Assembly: GCF_000002865.3 (NCBI RefSeq)
Contig: NW_001865039.1
Coordinates: 2,510,764-2,574,763 of the forward strand
DNA length: 64,000 nucleotides
Source of the DNA: Monosiga brevicollis MX1
Lineage: Eukaryota > Opisthokonta > Choanoflagellata > Craspedida > Salpingoecidae
Direction of reading: 5' to 3'
In this document: piece after piece, positions 1 through 10,596 of the stretch
Position numbering within the stretch: the first letter of the stretch is position 1
How the letters are laid out: each line of letters starts with the position of its first letter
Notes under the pieces: model-generated
What the model saw: only the letters and a program-made list of their open reading frames with translations
What the model was told of the DNA's origin: nothing
The model's database searches: none
Made by a program: the position numbers and the translations under genes

Positions 1-71
<71 letters not shown>

Positions 72-72
72 T

Positions 73-121
<49 letters not shown>
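1..121. repeat. Compound (AG)n-(CA)n microsatellite
   Basis: An uninterrupted AG dinucleotide run occupies about 1-68. After a short spacer it is followed by a CA run at about 74-121. The element reaches the window edge, so its left end is not seen. Confidence 0.97.
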
Positions 122-122
<1 letters not shown>

Positions 123-492
123 CCGCGAGTTTTTTGCACTTTGCTCGCTTGATCTCGGTTGGAAGTGGTCTGCTTCTTGGGGCGAGGTGTGCGCCGAGCA
201 TTCGTTGAACGACAGAAGAGGCTGCCAAGGGGGTTTTTGTTGAGGGCAGTTGGGTGCCTATATCGGCCCCTGTGCTTCTTAACTCCTTCCTGCTGCGCCC
301 GAGCCAGGCCGCCTCTATTGTATTATTCAGCTCGAAGCGTCGAAGCAGCGGCACAAGTGCGTTGTCGGTCGGAAAACTCGGCAGGAATCAATCCATCTGG
401 TCGCGTGGCGCGCACAGCTCACATTGCACTTGTCCGGGGTCCTGCTGGGTGCGCACTGTGCTTCATGTCATGTAGTGGATCCCAAACGGCGG
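122..492. other. Upstream region of the AK8-like gene
   Basis: No conserved coding segment is recognised here. Open frames exist, but their translations show no family resemblance. The stretch probably holds the promoter and 5' leader of the gene that starts at 493. Confidence 0.5.
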
Positions 493-2483
493 ATGCAGGT
501 TTCCCCTGACTTTGCCTCATATGCCGAGCACCACAATGTTTTTCCCATGCTCGAGGTCGGCCACTTGGAATGACCGGTGCCATGCGGTTTTTTTTTTCTC
601 GCTACAACGGCCTGTTTGGCCATGGGGGCGTACATTCTCTAACCGAGGTTCTCGGTGCGTGCAGGAGCTCCTGCAACAGCTGTTGGTGGAGCAGCCCGAT
701 GATCCTTTGGTGTTTCTGCGCGAACGCCTCTCACGAGCCAAGGGTACGCACCGGCGCTCAGATCTGCTTATTGTCTTACCAGCTGCTGCTCTGTCCACTT
801 GCTCTTGCTCAAACTGAAAACGTGTCTGGTGCAGTCTTTCGCATCATTGTGTGCGGCCCGCCGGCGGCTGGCTGCACCACACTTGCACGCCAACTGGCAG
901 AGAAGCTGCAACTGGTCTACCTGACCGTGGACTCCTTGCTGAACGAGGAAGAGAGCAGTGGCAGCGAGGTAAGAGATACCGACACCGCACATCATGGAAT
1001 ATCAGGTCGTTGCGCATCGTAGGTGTCATCCTCATCAATCCCTGCTCACCCCAAACGATCCATAGACGGGCTCACATATCAAAGATGCCCGCGCCTCGGG
1101 TAAACGCGTGTGCGGCCCAGTGTGATTCAAAAGGTCTTGCTGGAGCGCTTGCAGCGTACTGACTGCCAAGAGCGCGGCTGGGTGCTGGTCAACTACCCTG
1201 GCAGCCGCCCCGAGGCCCTCTCGCTGCAAATGTCGGGTACGTTGTGGAGATGGCTCTGTGGGAGGGGGCAGGGAGCGGCCCGAAACATGCACACGGCCAT
1301 CTCAATCCATGCTTTATGGCGATGGATCACTATTTGCACAGGGGTTCTGTGCTCGCACTTCCTTCAGCTGGATGCCCCCGACTCTGTGTTAATGGCGCGC
1401 TACCCGGGCAAGCGCACAGACCCTCGCACGGGAGCCGTGTATCATGAAATCTACGACCCACCGCCGGCAGGTGTGCAGGTGGTCAAGGATGAAGGGGCGA
1501 ATGACACGACCATGGCGACTCGTCTCAAGGAGTACCGTCGTCGCGCCGATGGGCTGCGTCGGGCTTTTGAGGGTGTGTGTTGTACTGTCAATGTCGACCA
1601 ACCGCCGGCCGATGTCTGGCAGTATGTCTGGGACGTGTTGCGCACCAAACGCCAGTCAAATGCGCCCATTATCCCGCGCATGGCATTACTGGGTCCACCG
1701 GGCTCGGGTAAGACGGCACTTGGAGCCCAGCTGGCTCGCTTGTATGGTGCAGTGCATGTGCAACCAGAGCGTCTGCTACGTTCAGCCGTCGCAGCCGGTG
1801 GTCGCCTGGCGGCTGCTATCAAGCCCTACCTGGACCGCGGTGTCATGATTCCAGATCAACTCCTCACCAAAGTTGTGACTGAGCGTCTTTGGGAGCAGGA
1901 CTGCATCTCCCGTGGTTGGATTCTGGACGGCTTTCCTCAAAATCGTGCGCAGGTGAGATTTTGTTTTGTACGGACACCCCCACCACTACTATGCACTGCG
2001 TTCGGAAGAGAGTTTCGCTCGGCTTGTTCGCTTTGCTCCCTGCTTTCTTCCTGCCTTTTCCACTTGAGTTTACATCCAGAAAGCTCACAAGATGCCGCAC
2101 TTTTGCTGGCTGCGTGTAAACAGGGCGAGGGCTTGCATGCGGCTGGTTTCCGGCCCGCACGCGTGATGCTGCTGCAGTTGCGTCCAGCCACGTCGCTCTT
2201 TCGCCTGACCCAGCGGCGCATTGATACCAGCACGGGCAAGCATTATCATCTGGCCTTGGCGCCACCTCCAGAGGAGGCCGTGCCTCGTTTAGTGCAGCAT
2301 CCTCGTGACACGGAGACAAACGTGCAACGAAAATTGGGTGAATGGCAGGCGTTCGCCGATGAGTTGCGTGATCTCTATCCAAATGCCGCCGAGGTAGATG
2401 CAGAGGAACCGATTGAGGATGTCCTGATTGCGTTGGAGGCAAACATGGTGCGGCCTCGAGCACATGATCCACGCGATGCGTAG
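493..2483 (+). CDS. AK8: Adenylate kinase 8-like protein with tandem AK domains (apparent frameshift)
   Basis: This is a nucleoside monophosphate kinase with two adenylate kinase domains. AK8 family members transfer phosphate between ATP and AMP and are linked to motile cilia. Exons that fit the family are 493-555, 665-743, 835-968, 1066-1236, 1342-1952 and 2124-2483. They give about 471 residues, against about 479 in human AK8. The N-terminus carries the AK8 lead-in (ELLQQLLVEQPDDP). The first P-loop reads GPPAAGCT, so the usual Lys is Cys. The second P-loop, GPPGSGKT, is intact, and the NMP-binding and lid segments follow (RGWILDGFPQ, RRIDTSTGKHYH). Around 1120-1124 a TG duplication puts the two halves of exon 4 out of frame, although the protein match continues on both sides (KRVCGPV then IQKVLLERL). 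This may be a sequencing error, a polymorphism or a real lesion. The start chosen is the first ATG in frame with the conserved N-terminus. Confidence 0.85.
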
Positions 2484-3231
2484 AACGCACGAGCTCATGA
2501 TCAGAAAGGGGCCCGTCAGTCCCTCGGGCAAGACTGGACACGACAGTCCCCTGTTGTTGTATTGTGCTGTATCTTTTGAGCCCACCTCGGATTTGTGCTC
2601 CTCATACACTTTGACCCTTTGACTTGTTCTTTTTTTTGCCTTCATGATTGATGCTTCTTTTGCTTTTTCACCTGGTGACAGCCTATTCAAATTTCCGACA
2701 GGTTGAAGGGGGGGATGGGAGGAACCAGAAATCGGATTGGGGTCAATTTGGAGAAACACGAGGGTTAAGAAGGGAAGAACACAAAACACAACTTGCCAAG
2801 TGGCTCAAGTGGGAGTATGTGTTTGTATCCAAGCCCGGTCGGCGCAGTGCACGCTGAAAAAGTGCCCGTGTGGCAGTGAACGAGCGAAAGGCAGAGAAAC
2901 AGTACAACAGAGCAAACAAAAGGACGCTGCTCCACACTACCACGCCATAACTATTGAGCTAAGAGAAAGGACGGGAGGGGTTCAATGACAAGGGCAAACA
3001 TGAAACAGGGGGCCACGAGGGAGTGGCAGAATCTCGTTCAAATTCCCAACGGGCTGGTGCATAACAGGCATTTGTCCTCCCCAAATGCACAGGCGGGGCA
3101 AGATATCAATCAAAGGGGAGGAAGAGGCGAGAGCAAAAAGGGCCGGCCCCGGCCCGGCCGGCGGATGCCCAAGAAAGAGCCAAAAAAAAAAAAAAAAAAT
3201 TGAAACGGGCAGAGGAGTCATGATGTAGCAT
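2484..3231. other. Convergent intergenic region
   Basis: This is the 3' flank of the AK8-like gene and of the V-ATPase gene on the opposite strand. It contains a poly-A run at about 3182-3199. No coding or RNA gene is recognised. Confidence 0.6.
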
Positions 3232-4497
3232 TTACTCCTTGCCAAACTGCTTGCCCTGGGTCTGGATAATGGCGATGATAATGCCAAAAAGACCAATGGC
3301 ACTGCCGAAAATCTCCACAATCAGAATCTTGACGAAAAGAGCACCATTCTGGGCATCGGCGAGCGCGGCACCCGAGCCAACAATGCCGACACACACGCCG
3401 CAGACCAGGTTGCAGAAGCCAGTGGTGATACCGCCAGCAAAGAGCGCGTAGCCAGTTGAGGCATCCTTGATGGAAATGTCACCGGAGAATTCAAAGATGT
3501 CGCTAAAGATGGTAAACTCCTATCAAGATGTAGTCGGCGAACATGTCAAAGGGTGAGAGGAACAGAAGGTTCACCTTTGCTGATTGGAGATGCTGCATGC
3601 GTGACGACATATTGTGTGCACAGCACTGGGTTTGATATGGTAGGATGTACTCGAGCCAGGGCGTATGGGCCTGACCTTGAAAGCGTTAGTGAAGACAATG
3701 GCCATGATAATACCGTAAATGGCAACGGCCTCGCAGAAAATAATGCTATGGACCGGGGGCGGCCGAGCAGACAAATCTTAGTGAGGGCATGACATGAAGG
3801 GGTTTGGTGTCTGGTCATGTACATGTGTATGAAGGCGGGTGGACGTGAGGGCTTGTGCTGGTGCTTGAGTTCCTTGAGCCGGGGGTGTGGTCTAGGTGAG
3901 GCGTGGCCAGCCCTCCAGATTACAGACCTAATCAGGTTCTTGGTCTTGATGCGAGGGGCCATGACACCACCGCCGAGAATGCTGGCGCCGGTGATAAAGA
4001 TACCCCAGGCCGCACCAACCACGGAGATGGAGATGGAAATGGCAATGCCAAGCGCTGCCCACATGTAAGGGGACGTTGTGCCCAAAAAGTCGTCAATGGT
4101 GAAGCGATAACCTTGGCTGGTGATGGTCATCCATGTTGCTGTGGACACGGGCACAAAGTCACGCGGCGCCAGGCAAGGAGCGGTCAGCAAGGTGAGAAGA
4201 GAGAAGCCAGCGATACCAGCAGCCAAAGCTGATCGAGGGGAGAATGGTGAAGCTGCCGTTTTGACAGGAAGAGTTCCCGCACTTCCAAGCTCATAACGAA
4301 GACACAGCACACGCAGACACTCGCACATGGACCACAAAGGGCAGCGGCCAGCTCAAGTCTTTCTTTATTTGTTTCATTTTCCTGTCGCATTCCCGGGTCA
4401 GAGGTGACTGCCACGTACCGACACCGATGAAGATGAGGAAGGACGTCACGAGGGCACCCTGGAGAGCCGTGCAGCAAGAAGCACTGGGAGGCGCCAT
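3232..4497 (-). CDS. ATP6V0B: V-type proton ATPase 21 kDa proteolipid subunit c''
   Basis: This is a membrane subunit of the V0 proton-translocating ring of the vacuolar H+-ATPase. It carries protons into endosomes, lysosomes and the Golgi. Exons on the minus strand are 4419-4497, 3928-4228, 3676-3745 and 3232-3519, giving 245 residues (human is about 205). All junctions are GT-AG with continuous phase. Four to five hydrophobic helices are visible. Diagnostic segments are [29 protein letters not shown] and [17 protein letters not shown], which holds the essential membrane Glu, and the second proteolipid repeat [16 protein letters not shown] followed by [16 protein letters not shown]. The N-terminal extension accounts for the extra length. 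The last exon ends KQFGKE. It is convergent with the AK8-like gene and divergent from the PX-SH3 gene. Confidence 0.95.
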
Positions 4498-5287
4498 GAT
4501 GACGGTACGGGCCGAATGAAAAAAAGATGCAGAGAGAGCACAACGCGCAGAGAGAGAGAAGAGCAGAGAGAGAGAGAGAGAGAAGAGAGAATCTTTTGTT
4601 TGACAGACCACACCGGCGTGTGTGTGTGTGTGGTGTGTGTGTGTGTGTGTGTGCGGAAAGTTTGGAGGGTTGCGGCTTCTTGGCTTTTGTATCACCACCA
4701 CCATGACTGTGCCTGACTGGCAAGGGGTTCTTTGGCCCTTGACTTTCAGCTAGTGAGGAAGAAATATCCATCATACACAATTTGACCCCCGAAAAGGGTC
4801 TGACAATTCTGGGTGGTCTACAATGTCAACTGGTAGCACCAAATCGTCCTTCTTTTTCTCTTTGTGTTTGTGTGTGGTGTTTTGATTGACTGGATCCGAG
4901 CTGGCTACTGCTGCTGCTGGTGCTGCTGCTGGTGCTGCTCCGCCCTCCCGCCCCCTCTGCGCTGGGCCCTGGTTCTGTTCTGGGTGCATGCTTGGTCGGT
5001 CTCTCCGTCACTCGCTGTTGACTTGTGTGTCCTGCTTCATCACCAAATACGTTCTCGAACACTTGTCGCCTGACGGATAGCGGTCGTTGGGTCTTTGTGG
5101 AGTGCGCACATCGGCTGCAACATCAGCAAACGGCGCACCAGCCACAAGAGGCGGCGGCGGAGAAAGCGGCCATTGGTGACCCACCACCTCTGGTAGACTT
5201 CATTTCGCGCCATTGTGCGCGTCGAAATAAACTTTCTTTCCCACTGCAACTCCTGTCCAGCCCCGTCGCCCCAGTGGAACCAGAGAC
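4498..5287. other. Divergent intergenic region with GA and GT microsatellites
   Basis: This stretch separates the divergent V-ATPase c'' and PX-SH3 genes and should contain both promoters. It holds a GA-rich block at about 4536-4590 and a GT run at about 4618-4652, about 40-155 bp upstream of the V-ATPase start codon. A CTG/GCT-rich stretch lies at about 4908-4940. No gene is seen. Confidence 0.7.
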
Positions 5288-8200
5288 ATGGCCAAGTTTG
5301 TTAAGAACGTCACGGTGATCGACTACCAGCGGCGTCGAGCCCCTTCCAAGCATTATGTACGGGCGGTCATTCTTTCCACCTGTCTTGCTCTCCTCTCATG
5401 TTCAACTCTACTGTAACTGCAAATACGGCTACAGGACTGGCACACCATCTCTCACAGCCAGCCTGCCCTTGCTGAATGTACAGGTGTATGTCATCACTGT
5501 GGTCTGGTCTGATGGTTCAGAGGTCACCATTTATCGCCGTTACAGTCAGCTCTTCGAGTTCCATGTGAGTCTTCTGTCATGTCCACCACCCGACCAGCCG
5601 CTCAATGTTTCTTCCACCTCTGCTATCATTCTACCTGCCACTTGGTCGCTGTTCACTCTTCCGATGCCATTTCATCCGTGATGCAGACATCCCTGCTGGA
5701 CCGATTTCCCGAAGCTGCTGGCGCCACTGGCGAAGAGCGCATCATCCCATTCTTGCCCGGTTCGAGAATCCCCCCCCAAGTATTGGGTCTACACATGTGG
5801 AAAAAAAAAAAAAAAAAGAAAGGAAAAAAAATTCAGACGATCAAAGAAACTCAAGGGCTAACAAGCGCCATCGCCTCCACCCGTTTCTGCTCGACTGTCC
5901 ACGACTTCAATAGGCAAGAAGATCTTTGGTCGTAGCCACACACACAAGGTTGCTCAATCCCGCGCCAAGCCCATTGATGAGTATCTTAAGGTGAGCGTAA
6001 CAGTTCCCCAGCCGTTTCCGTTTGGCGGCATGATTGCTCCCTTTCCCATCTGCCAGCCACATGCCTTGTCCTTCGTCGGCTCCCCTGCTGTGTTCCTGAT
6101 GCTCACGTCTGCACACACTCAATTCCTACCCATCAGGTGCTCATTTCCCTGCCTGCCGAGTTGTCTCGCTGTGACCTGGCACTGGAGCTCTTTGAGGCGA
6201 CCAATACGGACATCGCTCCCCCCTCCGAGCAAGAGCGCGAACGTCGTCCAACCGGCATCTTCAAGAAGCTTTCAAAGTCAGATGACTCTGGCAAGGAGGA
6301 GCGCGAAATTAGCGTCGGTGATGGTTTGTACCATGTCGTCCATATCTCGTTGTTGGCCCGGTCAAGTTCCATCGCGATATACACTCAACCCACCTTCGCC
6401 ATGCGCTCCGGGCTCTCGTGCTCTTTTGCCAGTGATGGTCTTGGACCAGTACCGCGCCGTGGCCGACTATACAAAGCAAGATCGCAAAGAGCTCTCCTTC
6501 AAAACGGGAGACATCTTTGAAGTTGTGGAGAAGAATGACAATGGTGCGGGCCGCCTTCTCACGCCTTTTCTCTCCCAGACCTGCCCCGCTCACGCTACGC
6601 TACCTTGCTGCCCACATGCTGCAGGTTGGTGGTTTGTGAGCAACGATTCAGCCTCGCAAGGTTGGGTTCCCGCAACCTTCTTGGAGCCTCTTGATGGTGA
6701 GTTGCCTCTCCTCTCCATCTTCATGCGTTCTTAACCCCCCTTTACACACACCTCGCTATCCGATTTGCTCTGACCCCGAGGCGAACAACCTTTCTTGCTT
6801 CTCACGCCTCGGTGTGGTGGTCGGCTTGCCGTCTTCAGATCCAGATAAAGAAGAGAAACACAGTGACGCAGTCCCAAAGCGTGGTAGGCTGATGACCGTT
6901 GGCAAGGCGGACCGAACTGATGCCTGCCAATCATTCATCTGTGTCGCGTTTCCATCCGCCCCCCTGCCGTGATCCTGGACCCACCTCGGCTCTTGGTGGT
7001 GGCTAGACGAGAAATACATCACTACGGCCGCATACGCTGCTTCAAGTGACGATGAAATTGGCTACGAAAAGGGCGTCGTTGTTCGTGTGCTCGAAAAGAA
7101 GTTGGATGGTTGGTGGCAGGTGGAATACCAGGGCAAAGTAGGCTGGACACCAGGTACCTTCCTGAAACGTATCGAGGTATGTCAGTGACGTCCCCCTTTT
7201 TTTTTTTTTTTTTTTTTTTCTGCTGTTCCTCTCTTTTCTGACTTGACCATATGCCTCACACCACTGCCACATTCATTTGTCGAGTTGCAGAACTCGAATG
7301 CAGGGCCGACAACCCTCAAGAGCACCCCGGCCAGCTCCACTGCAGCAACCAATGGCGGTGTTGTACCCCCCGCCAAGCCTCCAGCCCCGCAGCTCAGGAA
7401 TGAGAAGGAGCCCCCGCCGCGCCGGGTATGCCTTTTGCTTTTGGTTATGAGGCTTTCGCAATCACTTGATCACCCAGTGGCATTGTGTGTCCATGTACCT
7501 CGTGTCTCACAAATCCCGCTGGTATGGAATTTTCCGGTTGTTTCCTACGACGGAGCGCAGGAGTCCATTCGCCGTCCTGTTTCAATTCACAGCAAGGGAC
7601 CGTTTGCAGAAATTGAACGTGCTCGTCAGATCGCTGCACAAAATTCGGGTACCAAGCCCGCCAAACCGGCCGTGGTCCGTCATACCTGCAGCTTGCCGCC
7701 CTTGTTTCGTGCAGATCTCTAGTTACGGCCGTGCGCCAGAACTCATGCACAGCCTCTCGTCTTTCTTTTGCAGCCGGCCTTGCCCAAGAGAAATGCCGCA
7801 TCTACGAACAGCGGCAATGATGCAGTCACAATTTATACATGTACTCGCAAGTGCGACAAGCAGGATGACAGCGGCATTGCGTTACCCGCGGGCGCCCGTG
7901 TTGAGCTGTTGGAAAAGTCAGAGACCGGGTGGTACTACGTCAAGTACGCGGGCCGCGAAGGCTGGGCGCCGGCTGATGCCTTGCAAGAGGAAAACGGAGT
8001 CAAGGCCACGGCCACATCCGGCGCCGGTGTTGGGCCCACCGTTCCTCGCAAGGTGGACACGCGGCCATCCGTTGCACCCCAATCTTCTGCAGGTGTGGGA
8101 GCCATTGCCGCAGCGCTGGCGCAGCGAGCAAGCACCATGGCCACAGGCACAGCCTCCAAGCCTTTAAAGCCCACCAAACCTGCGACACCTGGCAAGCCTG

Positions 8201-9289
8201 CGACACCCAGCAAACTCGCGACGCCTGCTCGCTCGTCTGGTCCAAAATCTGACGGGGCTACACCCCCTACCTTACCACTGCGACCCACCATGTCGGGTGG
8301 CACCAAGCCCGCCAAGCCGGTCAAGCCGGCCAAGCCCAGCACCCCTGATGCATCTTCCAAGCCTGCACCGGTCAAGCCGGCCAAGCCCAGCACCCCTGAT
8401 ACACCTTCCAAGCCTGCACGGCCCACCATGAGCGGGGTCAAGCCCAAACCGAGCCTGCCTGGCCGCCCGGAACCCGCCGCAAACAAGGTGCCAGCCAAGC
8501 CAGCACGACCTGGCCGCCCTGATCCGGCCAGCAGCGTTGGTGTTGCTGTTGCGGCTAGTCCTGCAAGCAATGCTAAAAAGGCGCGTGCAAAGTCGGACTT
8601 TGAGGGCCAACCGGGCGAGTCGATTTCTCTCAAGGCTGGTATGTCTTGTTGCACACAGTTGGTGATGGTTGTTGATGGTTGTGAACGGGAACCAACTCAT
8701 TCTTCTTACCCGACTTGTTGTGTATCAAATTGTGTCTGACCTGTCGTCTAACTGTGGTGTGATTCAATAGGCGAAATTGTGACTGTGGAGGAGGAGGCAG
8801 CCACTGGCTGGTGGTTTGTCATCAAGGCGGACAAGAGCGAGGGGTGGGCTCCTGCCGACTACTTGGACCTGACGGGGTCTAATTCTGACAGCCAGCCTGG
8901 TGCACCGGCCAAGCCGGCGAAGCCGTCCAAGCCGTCCAAACCCTCGATGCCCGCCAAGCCATCACGGCCAGGTTCCAATGAGGCATCCAGTAACTTGAGG
9001 GACGACGAGTTTCTGGTCTTGGACACGGCCTACAACGCCGATGGTGAGGGGGAACTGAGTCTCCGCCCACGAGAAAAAGTCACGGTTCTAGAGAAGGCTA
9101 CTGAGTGGTGGTTTTGCCGCAATGCCCAGGGTCAAGAAGGCTGGTACGTTGCGCATGCCTGGCATTGAAACATGACGGGGGTTGGCTAGGGCGCGCTTGC
9201 AAGGCGGGGGGTAGCTCATATGTATTTTATGGGCACGCGTTGGCTTGCCGTCATACAGGGCGCCGGCAAACTACCTGTCTAAGCGCTGA
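5288..9289 (+). CDS. PX domain plus five-SH3 scaffold (p47phox/Tks-like organiser)
   Basis: This is a cytoplasmic phosphoinositide-binding scaffold related to the animal p47phox/NOXO1/Tks family, which recruits partners to membranes and regulates NADPH oxidase or actin-rich protrusions. Fourteen exons give 799 residues: 5288-5356, 5484-5564, 5687-5759, 5914-5990, 6137-6323, 6433-6543, 6625-6696, 6839-6883, 7007-7176, 7291-7425, 7561-7671, 7774-8638, 8771-9143 and 9259-9289. The PX domain spans about residues 4-128, with YRRYSQLFEFH and RIIPFLPGKKIF. SH3 domains lie at about 164-222, 239-295, 394-449, 644-700 and 743-799. Each shows the ALYDY-like, WW and GWxPAxxL signatures. Linkers rich in KPAKP may act as internal SH3 ligands. 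The last exon, only 31 nt, completes the final SH3 with GWAPANYLSKR. The partner oxidase or actin regulator is not in this window. Confidence 0.9.
8305..8450 (+). repeat. In-frame KPAKPSTPD-type coding repeat
   Basis: This proline- and lysine-rich segment between the third and fourth SH3 domains repeats a unit of about 48-63 bp encoding VKPAKPSTPD followed by a short SKPA spacer. Similar shorter KPAKP units recur at about 8900-8970. They resemble PxxP SH3 ligands, so intramolecular masking is possible; that is inference. Confidence 0.8.
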
Positions 9290-10080
9290 AACACACTTGA
9301 TTAAGCGCTGGGTTGTGCATGGCGGTGTCGGCTGTTGAGGTCTGAGATTGATGACGTCCGGTCGCTGGGCTTGGTCTCCCACTTGTAACATGATATGGGT
9401 GAGAGCCTAATATCCTCTGGCTGCCTCGACTCGGGCCGCTTTGAAAGCGCATGGCCGCTCTGATCGCTAATGTCTTGACATTGACCCATCGACCTGCCTG
9501 GATGACTGGGGCCACGTCTGGCCATCCTGTTCTCGGCACGTCAAGTGTTTTGTATTCGTTGATTCGCGCCGCCTAGGTCGGCGTAGGCTCTCGATGGTAT
9601 TGAGCTTGTCTGTTCCCTGTTGGCCTGTCTTCACTTGCAGCTATATGGTTACTTGAATGCCTTTGTGTTATCCGTTAGCCAGACCTTTCCATTTTGTTTT
9701 CCCTTTTTTTGTTTTTCTGATTTTTTTCTTCTTTTTCTTTTTGGTGAGTTGGGTTATGTGCCTTGGACGGATGGTGGTCATCCTGCTTTTCCAATCGATC
9801 CGTCCTGTGCCCCACTCCTACACAACCGTCATCCAGGACCAACTTCTGGGCATCAACAGAATCCAGACATAAGCTCTTGAAAGAGAGCCTCTTGAGGCAC
9901 CCCATATCAGTCTAGGCTAGGTCGTTGATCAGTTTTCACGTGCTGGCTCATGCCTGCAGCCTCCACTGACATTTACCCCAAATAATCACAGAGGGGTACC
10001 GGCGACAACCAGGCATGGATGTTATGGATCCACTCCTCCCCACACTGCTACCAGGTCTGAAGGCCGTCGAGTCCTGGGTG

Positions 10081-10134
<54 letters not shown>

Positions 10135-10596
10135 ACACACACACCTTTTGGACTCCCAACAACACCAGGTGCTTGCACGTGATTTCTGACATTTTCCCTC
10201 TCCTCTCATCAAGGTTCGTCAAGTTCGTGTAGCGCCCAAGTGGCTGGTTGGCTGCCCATCAGGTGCTCGCGCAGGCGCCTGCCGGCGCATGACGGAGCTG
10301 TGGCGCGCGTTGCTGTTGGCGGTGATGCATGCAGGAGCTGGTTGGGGAAGGGGTAAAAGAACGAGCGGGTGCTGTGTGTTTGCCAGCACACCTTTTGTTG
10401 TCTCGTGCTATCTATGGCTTGGCAATGCACAGCTGCACTCACCCGAGTGTTGTGTAATCGAAACCCAGGCTTGTTCATTAACCTGCATCGTTGTCCCAAA
10501 TCATCGTGAGCTCCACTTGCGCGGCACCTGCGGGGACTCCTGGAAAGCACATCTTGCTTCTGGTTCTGTATTTTTGTTCTCGACATCACCGCAGCC
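9290..10596. other. Intergenic region with a CA microsatellite
   Basis: About 1.3 kb lies between the PX-SH3 stop and the ACOT7-like start. The only clear structure is a CA run at about 10084-10142. Several short open frames on both strands show no conserved composition. The 5' leader of the ACOT7-like gene probably occupies the right end. Confidence 0.6.

Noticed and set aside
7935-8654. A 239-residue open frame on the minus strand
   Set aside because: It is antisense to the Pro/Lys-repeat exon of the PX-SH3 gene. Its composition (Gly, Leu, Ala repeats) mirrors that repeat and no family is recognisable.
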